Shown here: piece after piece, positions 54,963 through 64,000 of the stretch
Layout: every line of letters begins with the position of its first letter
Position numbering within the stretch: position 1 is the stretch's first letter
Program-made: the position numbers and the translations under genes
Source: Costus lasius
Taxonomy: Eukaryota > Streptophyta > Magnoliopsida > Zingiberales > Costaceae
Assembly (NCBI GenBank): GCA_027563935.2
Contig: CM050453.2
Location: forward strand, 13,038,001 to 13,102,000
Reading direction: 5' to 3'
Length of the DNA stretch: 64,000 nucleotides
The notes under the pieces: model-generated
What the model saw: the letters and a program-made list of their open reading frames with translations, nothing else
Told to the model about the DNA's origin: nothing
The model's database searches: none

Positions 54963-56580
54963 AAAAGAAAAGTTAAATTTCTTTTTTGCTCTCCACTTTT
55001 CTCAAAAAAAAACATAGCCTATGTACTCATCAAGACCATTCAAAACTTCTATATTCCTAAGATTTTATCTAATAAAACTAAATTAATAAATACAATCAAT
55101 ATTTACTTTAGCTATAAATATTTATTCATTATGTTTAGTCGATCTAAAATTTTATTATCAACGATAAATGTTTTTACTAGTTAAACTCACTGACATCTCC
55201 AATAATATTATATGCAACTTTGCTTTAGCATGGTACAATCTTCTCTATGGGCCGTACATGCTGGGCCGAATGCAAGGTAAGACCAGCTTGGTTTGTGATA
55301 TATACTTTAATTTGATTTTAGTCGCATGCATAATTTATAGACTTTGCAACAAAATTCGGACAATTAGATAGTTTTGTAAGCATTTCTTTCATAATATATA
55401 TTTTAAAATTAAAAAAACAAAATATTTATTTTTTTACGTGGTCAAGTAATTGATGAAGACCTAATTTGGGGTATGTTTAACCTTGCTTTTATGCAAAAAA
55501 AAAAATAATTAAAAAACTTTGGTAATTAAAAGCAGAAAAAAAAAACCAATAAAAAAAAATGAAAATTTAGTATTTTTATATCATCTAATTCTCTAAAAAA
55601 ATAATTTGTATAATTTTGTTTAAAATTTTAAATATTATTATTTTAAATAATTTAAATTTTTAATATTAAAAAAATAAAATATATTATTATTTTAAATAAT
55701 ATATTTATTTATTATTTTTAATTTTGATAGTTATTAAAAAATTATTAACTAAATATTTTATAAATTTTGAGAGTGCAACGAAGTACAGTGTAACATAGTT
55801 TAGCATAATTATAAAACTATTAACAGTGAGACTAAATAGTCCCTTAATCTTAAGATCTTATTAAAGAATAAAAATATTTAAAATTTTTTACTAATTAAAC
55901 TAATTAACATTTTATTACTAATTACAAAGGCTTATTTTTTTTTTTTGAGGAATAGATTCAAAATTAATTTAACGAAAACATAACTATGAAAAAAAGGGCT
56001 TCTGTTCATAAATTAATAAAAAGTATTGACTAATCCGTAGGCACGGAAGAATTATAGTGATTTGTTTCAATTTAAAACATAAACAGATAGGGCAGGCAAG
56101 TTTGACGTTGACTTATGCATTATTGGACGCGACACATTAGCATTTTCATCTCAAATATTTCATAAAATCTCGTGATGACATTTTCATCATTTCCTACATT
56201 ATATTGGCAAAATAATGAAAAAAAATGCTTTTTATAAGAGAAACTTTATTTTAAAAAATAGAACTAAAAAAATAAAATGCATAATGGTCAAACATTTTTA
56301 TTATTTTTATATCTTAATTTTACTCCTAAAAAGAAAACAAATTATTTATCTTTATTTCCTTTTACATCCCAAACGGATTAGTGGAACAAATAAAATTCCG
56401 TCTCGATATTAAAATAATTCGAAAAACGTCTCTTTCCTAGTTGCCCTCACAGTTCTTTTATTTACCAAACAAGTCCCTCGTTCCCACACCGCGTCCAAGA
56501 AAAGAATGCGCTGCGCTGTGCTTTTTTCCTCCCCGTTGTCCCTACTCCCCGTGTCATCACGCGATCGGTTGGATAGAATC
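54963..56580. other. AT-rich spacer
   Basis: Several A/T homopolymer runs; no gene or named repeat is seen. Confidence 0.45.
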
Positions 56581-56585
56581 GTAAA

Positions 56586-56815
56586 TATATAACAATTCCG
56601 AGTCTCTTCTGTGAAAAAATCCGTCTCCTGGAGGTCACCTCGCCACACTCCCTTGTCCCTCCGATCGAACACGGAAAAATTTTCGCAGCGGAGTGCCCCG
56701 TTGCCAAAATTTTTCCATCGAACACCCCTCATTATATTTCCCGACGGTCGGTTTTGCCCCTCCGCCCTTGTTGAATTTCCCAGCCTCTCCGTCTCTCTTT
56801 GCTCTCTCCCCATCC
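56586..56815 (+). promoter_or_regulatory. Putative core promoter and leader of ATG18
   Basis: A TATATAA at 56586-56592 lies 224 bp before the start codon and is followed by a C/T-rich leader. An in-frame GTG at 56693 extends the frame by 41 codons but lacks family similarity. Confidence 0.4.
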
Positions 56816-59800
56816 ATGGCGGCCCTCTCGATTCCTACGTCTTCTTCTTCCTCCTCTCCTCCTCCTCCTCCCCCTCCCCCTCTCCCCTCTCTTCCGTGGG
56901 AGAATCCTGACCCTATCCTCGATCCCTCTTCCTTGGCCCCTTCTCCCATGGAGGATTCCCTTCCCCCGCAACCCTCGTCGCCCCCGTCGTATGATCGTGA
57001 AGAGGAGAACAGCACCGTCGATTCCTCCATCGAAGATGGATCCGCTGCGGATATGCCCTCTGCGGCGACCACGTTTTCTTCTCTCGATTCGGTCTCCCCC
57101 GCTCCCCAGCTGCCGCCCGTCGTCGCTGTTCCACCTTCGTTGTCTCCGCCTAGAGTGGCGCCTGGAGACGCCGTGGTGGCGCCGTCTCTGCTGCACCTCT
57201 CTTTCAATCAGGACCACGGTTGCTTCGCTGCTGGCACCGATAGGGGTTTCCGGATCTATAACTGCGACCCCTTCCGCGAGATCTTCCGCCGGGACTTCGA
57301 CGGCGGGGGCATCGGCGTCGTTGAGATGCTTTTCCGTTGCAACATCCTCGCGCTCGTCGGCGGTGGGCCGAACCCGAACTACCCGCCCAATAAGGTCATG
57401 ATCTGGGACGATCACCAGAGCCGGTGCATCGGGGAGCTCTCCTTCCGGTCGGAGGTCCGTGCCGTACGGCTCCGGAGGGACAGGATCATCGTTGTCCTCG
57501 ACCACAAGATATTCGTGTACAATTTCGCGGACCTAAAGCTGGTGCATCAGATTGAGACGGTACCAAATCCGAAGGGGTTATGCGCAGTTTCTCAGCAGCA
57601 GGGATCTCTCGTACTTGTTTGCCCCGGTAGTCAGAAGGGGCAAGTCAGGGTGGAGCACTATGGGGCGAGGCGTACGAAGTTTATTGTGGCACATGATTCA
57701 AGGATTGCTTGCTTCGCTCTATCCCAAGACGGGCGGTTGATAGCAACTGCAAGCTCTAAGGGCACGCTTATTAGGATATTCAGTGCAGTAGATGGATCTC
57801 TCCTTCAAGAAGTAAGACTTATATTGGAGTAACTTTCTACGTTGCATTTTTTTTCATCTGTTTACTGGTTATCGCATATATCTTTCTTCAGTTTTTTTAT
57901 CTACCTTTCTACAATCAAAGTCATTCACAAGGCATTTTGTCGCATAAATCTGTGAACCTTTTTTTGTAATGAGTTGCACATACGAGAGGTTCCACACACT
58001 TAAATAATAAATAGTAAGCCTAACAACCGTAGTTTGTTGATTCATCTCGATTATAAGTATGTTACTATGTAGTTGTGCTTAACTTGCTAGTTCAGTCTAC
58101 TTATGCTCAATTTCTTCAAACAGGGTTGGTCATCTGGAGATCTTTTATTTCAAGAGTAGACATTACATTATATAAAAAAAATGCACAAGTTGGCTAAATG
58201 TTCTGCTTCAAATTCGACAGCCTAGTAACAGCGGCGGACGAGCTTTAAGGCTTTTTCTTTACCAGTCTCACCTAGATGAATTCAATTGATTAGTCTATTC
58301 TGTATAGCTCCAAATCTGCATTGCCTTGTTCCAAAATGTTCTACTGGTACTTAGTTCATAAATTTACCTTCCACAATAAATCATGTTTGTGACAAACTAT
58401 ATATATTGGAAAGGCAATCTTTTATTTCGTTTTATAAAGTCACTTATGTTAACTGTCAAGTGAATTAGAAAGTAAATAATTAGTTTCTCTTCCTTGCATG
58501 GAGAAAGTAGGGTAATAATTGATTCGTTCTGGTAGTGTAAATGGGAATGGGTTAATGGCAAGGTTGTGGTAGTGCCGAGGTTGGCATAAGCTCAAATAAA
58601 AAGGTTTACAGACAACATAGGCCACCCTGAGTTGATAAAGTTATTATCCATATATTTATTACCCTGAGTTGATTATGTGTTCTTTCTTCTCAAGTGCTTG
58701 TACCTCAATTTCTCTATGCATTTTCAAGTTGCCAAATTCTTAGAAGTAGCCAACTGCCCACTTAATTTGCGCCTGGAACCCTAAGCTCATACAGTCCGTC
58801 ATACGAGAATCAACTACCGAGTAAATGGATATATGTTTTGAGGGAGCTACATTACATGTGCTATCATTGGATTTATTGGCATGGACTACAACGCATGCTG
58901 TGGAGAGTGGCACGCTGATTGTCTATAGCTGAAGCAAGTGGTGGACACCTCCTCTTAATATTTCTTCAGTTTTTCTGAGTTGTAATTCTTTGATTAGGGT
59001 GGTACGCAAGTTATGTCTTAATATGCTTGAGGAATACTATAGCAGCTTTAGGTTTTCCTCTGATGGATGGATAGGGTTTGTTTCATCAATTGACTACTAT
59101 TGTGAAATCTAGACTTTGTTAGATTTTTGCAGTATTAGGAAAATTGACATTTTTGTGTAGTCTGCGGAATTTTGAACTTCTATGATCGCCCAATAATTTT
59201 CATCGTAGTTATTTCCTCAGAGTGTCTATCATTTTGTGGCATATCGTGTCTGTTTATGTAATATTTTACTTGTTTCCTCACAGGTTTAATCATTTTTATT
59301 AAATTTATTTACTCCTGCAAAATAGGTAAGAAGAGGTGCTGATAGGGCAGAGATATATAGCTTGGCTTTCTCTGCTAATATGCAATGGCTAGCAGTATCT
59401 AGCGACAAGGGCACTGTTCATGTATTCAACCTCAAGATTAATTTGGGATTGACAGCAAATGACAAGCCTCGTCCTGCAATAGATCCAAATGTGCCACAAG
59501 CAAATTCGCATCTATCCTTCATAAAAGGTGAGCTTTGTCAACTAGCAGAACTTATCTTGTCAATTTGCCTTATTATCCTATTCACAAAAGATATGAAATA
59601 TTATTTTGGTGGTTTGTTGATCTTTTGATTTGGAAGTTTGCATGTTTTGGATAATAGGCAAGATGTTTCCATATGTTTGAAATGGCATTTACTATATCCT
59701 TGACTCAAAAAATTGAGCGTCAGAGAAGCAGTGCTTCCAACTGACTTATTACTTAGCAAGTTTTGGAAGTAGTTCCTGATTGTTTTATCATTTTACCAGA

Positions 59801-62800
59801 ACTTATCTGCAAATTTAGATGTACTAGAAAGGACAAACTTTCTCTGCATACGCCAACACTTGCATTTCTAAGTTGCCCATATCTACAGTTTGTCTGCATA
59901 AAACTAATAGCTGAAAAATGATGAACTTTAAATCCCAAATGATGAATTGATAACCAATAAGAGTTATCAATTTGAAAAAAAAAAAAACTAGTACTTCCTT
60001 TGCTCACCAGGATCTTGAACGTGTTTCTTTCCTTGACGTTGAATGTTTTACTTTCTGCAGTTTTTTGTATTATGCCAGCATATGCCTATCTACTCAGTCT
60101 AGTGACTCAAAGACTGAGATATGGAGATATGTATGGGAATTCATGTGAAAATAAGAGTTATGAAACGCAGAAACAGGGACACGGTTAGAGGATACATCAT
60201 ACACAGACAGAAATACTCTGATATCAACTCTTGAAAAGCAAGACATATTTGCATGGAGAAATATTATATATATATATAGTTGCATTGATATGATTAGATC
60301 TTGATCACAAGTCATAACACTTCATCACTATAGAGTAAGTAATAAAAAAAATATTTTATTGATGAGAAATATAAGAATGCTTTTCTAATGTTGCATCCAT
60401 CTTATTAGCTTGAATTTATTGAATTGAGGCATCATAATTTGTATGTTTGAGACAGTTAACGTGTATGCCTAGGAGTATGATGTGAAAGATAGAGGAAATA
60501 GATAAAAATATACTAGGTCAAAACGTGCATGTTAGGAAAGTTGTTGATGACTTGGGTGTAATGCCCAGGGCCCCAGTGCCAACACGTTCAGAGACGTTTG
60601 AATAATCATTTTTATCATGGCATAGCATAACCCAAACTTGCCAGAAAAGGACTATTCATGTTTGGGGTGGGCTCAGGCAAACAAAATTTATATTAAATCA
60701 TTCGATTTAGGAGGTTGTGTAGCTGGGTTAGGTTCTGAGTCAATTTTCATTCTAATCTATTGAATCAAATATGGAGTTGGTATGGTTTTCGTCTAGTTGA
60801 GTTGGATTAAGTCTTGTTAAAATTAATGATTTCAGGTTCGGTTTGGTTTCTTCCTCAATTTTCTCATTTTTGTTGAACACTTAAGATTTATTGAAATTTT
60901 TTATGTAATTTTATTTAGTTAAACGTAATGGCTGGGACATTTTTATTTTATCTTTCAAAAAGAGATATTGTCAATTGTCACTATTGTTGTTGATTTTAAA
61001 ATAAATTTTATGTATTTAGTTGCATTGTTCTTCTTCGTCTTAACTCCATCCATCATTCAAGTTAGATCTTCCATTCCATTGAATGGCATGACTTTATATG
61101 GCTGTCTTTATGTCATGTAAGATTGAATGCAAGCTGAGAAAACCGGGTTATTAAGTTGATAGATATGAAGCAATTTAAGCATAAGATAACGGAAACAAAT
61201 CTCATTATGCTTTAAATACTGTTGTAATTTTTTCACATAGCAAATCCTTAGTATTATAATTGGAGGAATATTTAAATCTATTGGTAAATCAAGAACACAA
61301 GTATTTGAGCTTAGTTTCCTCTGTATTCTAAATGGATCAGATGCATAAGAGTGGAGTTTTTTTTCCTTCTGAAAGAGTTTATAATGACTTGCCCAGGGCA
61401 TGCGTGCAAAAAACATAATCACCTACATCATATTTTATTTTTCAATAACAGAAATAATATGCAACCTATAATGGTCATCACTCAAAATTATCTTTGGTCT
61501 AACTTGAATACAAAACTCTCAAACGCACTTAATAAAGTTCTTAACCAATTCAAATATTGAGATGTGATAGTAAATAAAATTAGATCAACATGTTGACAAG
61601 GTGAGCTACCATATATTTTCCAGCCAACAGTTGCAGTCAATTATTGATAGAATTCTTATAGGGAAATTCTACAATTGGTAAAAATAAACTCTAATTCCTA
61701 ACTACAACAGTACACTTGAGTAGGTTATTTGTACTATAATTTACGACTAACTAAATTGTCTATTTGGGGATGCAAGGTGGACAAAAACTTAGTGTATTAA
61801 ATACCTTCCACAGGATCTTCCACTTGTAGCTTAAAATTTTAATATCCTTGTTTGACATAATAGTGGACAAGAGTTCATGCAATCTTATATTTTTCTAAAT
61901 AAAAATAATATAGGAATGTGAGAGTTATTTATTTTTGCGTGAACAAATTAGGTCTTCTTAGAGAAAACATCAACCACTTCTAAGACGTATTCATGTCCAT
62001 GAATAGTTTTTGATAATCAAAAGAGAGTTCACATTAATGTCTTTCGATTTCTGAAATGGGATCGGTAATGATATACGAAAAGCCATCGTTTTATTTTTTA
62101 GCTTTGGCTATTTGCTAAGTTGACATCGAGGCAATTTGAAAATGTCTTGCTTCATATCTGGCTACAAAAATCAATCAGTAAATATGAAGAGTCTTATTTC
62201 TACCTAAGTGGCTTGCAAGACCTCTTATATGTAGTTCTCGAACTAGATCTCTTTAACTGCTATTCAAGGAATGCATAGTTGGGCCTTCTTAAATGCATAA
62301 CTGTCATAGATCAAAAAGTCTATAAAATCATGTCATTATCCTTCCTATGTGGCTGTAAAAATATGCACAAAATTAGAACAAGTATTGTATTTGTCCTTTA
62401 AGTGATCACATCCTTAGTACTTGGATATTCATTGTGTGAAAGCCTGCAGTGTGGCAATTACTCTACGCAACATGTAAACATGTTTGTTTTCACTTCTATG
62501 CTGGTGCTTCAAGATAAAATGTATCCTTGAAAAACTTCTGCCTACTTAACCAAACAGTTTAATTTCTTTTGATATTAAATATAACTTAATGCGTTCTGAT
62601 CCAGGTGTAGAATGCATTCTGTAGACAACAAATAAAATTTCTAGTGTCTTAAGGTCTGAACTTTACTGGCTTTTTTTAACTAAAAAACTCTCTAATTACT
62701 CACAGTGCCCTTTATCTCTATCCCTGAAGCGTCCTATGGGATGTCAAAAGTGTTCAGAAAGTTTTGTGCACCTACCATTGAGTCATAGTCATCTTTTGTC

Positions 62801-63960
62801 TAATCTTCTAGGAAGCCTTAGACGGCAAATTTAGTCTGATGAATTTTCAGGAACACCTATATTAAGCGTTAATATGACTTCTCTGAAACCAAAATATGTA
62901 ATTTATCAATGCATTATCTTCTTTTGTTACAAAATCCGCTTGCTTCTATCTATATGCAGCTTATGTTTATTGAATCAAAACTTCTTACGGAGTCTGGATA
63001 GCTTGTTAGGTAATAGTTTTTTGAAGCTGTTTTTGTTGGTTGTCCTAATGGCTGCTGATGTGGCGATGCTTACTGGTTCTAATCTAGTGTCTGAATAGCT
63101 GTTCATCGTTGCCATTTGGTGGTTATTTGTTCCTCCACCATCCTGGTCGTATTACTTAGTGTTGGCATTGGCTTATCCATTTAATGGTGGGCATTTCTGC
63201 CTTCTGGGTCAGGTGCTCTGCCTCTAACCATGACATTCAATTTATACATGGAAGATGTTAGGGCCCTTTATATCTGAGGAAATATTTTGATTTTGTTTTA
63301 GCTAGCAGGTAGTGGTTGTCGCTGTGGTGTTTTTACATTAGTTGTTCACTGAATAAAAGAAGCCTGTTTCTTACATGAAGCTGAATGCCTGCATTATTTT
63401 TTCTTGTGCTAATTATCAAAAATTATAAAACGCATTCGTTATCTGAATCTGTTTCCCTTTTTTCTTAGGAGTGCTGCCAAAATATTTCAACTCTGAATGG
63501 TCAGTGGCACAATTCCGATTGCATGAAAATTCACAATGTATTGTCGCCTTTGGTCACCAAAAGAATACTGTTGTCGTTCTTGGTATGGACGGAAGGTAAA
63601 GCAGTTACTTTTTCTCATTGACTATTCGATGCATTAGTGTTTGCTTATGTAAATTATGCATTTGATCGTTGCAATATTTTTTTTCTATCTTTTGGTGGTG
63701 TCCCTAAGAGTTTACAATAGGTATGGAAATTTGACTTCCCCAATTTAGCAAACCCTTTGACATAGCAAAGGAGGAGGCAATGAGAGGCAGAGATTATCAA
63801 TAGTCTGGTTCTTATTTTGTTCTGGATTCTAATCTTTAAGCAATGATACGATGTTGCTTTGGGTTGTGCTTGCAGTTTCTTTCGATGCCAATATGATCCT
63901 GCGGCAGGTGGCGAGATGACGCAATTGGAATGCTACAGTTTCTTGAAGTCAGAAAGTTGA
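56816..63960 (+). CDS. ATG18: ATG18-family PROPPIN (WD40) autophagy protein
   Basis: PROPPINs bind PI3P/PI(3,5)P2 on the phagophore and support autophagosome formation with ATG2. Exons: 56816-57811, 59326-59527, 63469-63595, 63876-63960; phases join to a 469-residue protein ending at TGA 63958-63960, all introns GT-AG. Residues 1-124 are low complexity (Ser run, eight-Pro run, acidic patches), longer than usual. The seven-bladed propeller starts near residue 125 ([101 protein letters not shown]). The phosphoinositide-binding motif VRRG opens exon 2, so the first intron splits LLQE from VRRG. Introns 1 (1.5 kb) and 2 (3.9 kb) are long. Similarity is closest to the plant ATG18a type. Intact. 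Confidence 0.95.
57812..59325 (+). other. ATG18 intron 1
   Basis: GTAAGA donor and AAATAG acceptor. No embedded gene or clear transposon is seen. Confidence 0.85.
59528..63468 (+). other. ATG18 intron 2
   Basis: GTGAGC donor and TTCTTAG acceptor; 3.9 kb of AT-rich DNA. Open frames of 60-100 codons (for example 61108-61422 on the minus strand) have no recognised domains. A short TA run occurs near 60270. Nothing else is supported. Confidence 0.85.
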
Positions 63961-64000
63961 AACTTCTCAGCAGGATACTTATGTGACCTTCATGGTCGCT

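Noticed and set aside
56693..56815. 41-codon N-terminal extension of ATG18
   Set aside because: It begins with GTG, has no family similarity, and the ATG at 56816 gives a normal start.

Overview
This is a window of nuclear DNA from a flowering plant, probably a monocot. I infer that from spliced plant genes with GT-AG introns, GC-rich gene starts over AT-rich introns (a monocot-like gradient), and many plant transposon families. I cannot name the species. The organisation is transposon sea with gene islands: about three intact genes in 64 kb, nearly everything else being nested mobile DNA or gene remains.

Layout. 0.1-4.1 kb: a broken FAR1/Mutator-type transposase gene (+) and an Ulp1-like cysteine protease remnant (-), with minisatellites between them. 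4.6-5.4 kb: a small hAT-like element, a perfect hairpin and a tRNA-like SINE remnant. 5.75-13.4 kb: a Ty1/copia element on the minus strand, flanked by a 67-bp direct duplication and interrupted by a MITE and two larger DNA elements, one of which holds a 2.5-kb solo LTR. 12.4-19.0 kb: a 3-3.6 kb tandem segmental duplication that carries the start of this copia element plus the DNA upstream of the next gene. 19.7-23.4 kb: an intact five-exon ZNHIT2-like gene. 23.9-24.9 kb: MITE-like elements. 25.4-26.4 kb: a telo-box/TATA promoter, a candidate C/D snoRNA and a 212-bp tandem duplication.

27.3-40.3 kb is a Ty3/gypsy element (minus strand, gag-protease only, target duplication CACGG). A second Ty3/gypsy element is inserted in its gag just after the zinc knuckle. 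That inner element (28894-36774, target duplication CTTCC) is palindromic: LTR, gag, protease, RT and RNase H forward, then an inverted gag and an inverted LTR. It is the most unusual object in the window. A solo LTR (37884-39449) sits inside the outer element's 5' LTR.

40.3-49.2 kb: a methylesterase (alpha/beta hydrolase) gene torn apart by two hAT-like elements at its 5' end, then a MITE, a decayed copia element (target duplication GTAAT) and a foldback element filled with a satellite array. 49.9-50.8 kb: an intact intronless SRC2-like C2-domain gene. 51-56 kb: AT-rich spacer with further hAT-like and MITE-like elements. 56.8-63.96 kb: an intact four-exon ATG18 (PROPPIN) autophagy gene with two long introns.

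The three live genes (snRNP/HSP90 co-chaperone type, C2 membrane-stress type, autophagy WD40 type) have no evident joint pathway. The scientific content is mainly in transposon structure: exact target duplications allow most of the nesting order to be reconstructed, and several host or element reading frames become continuous again when the inserts are removed on paper.
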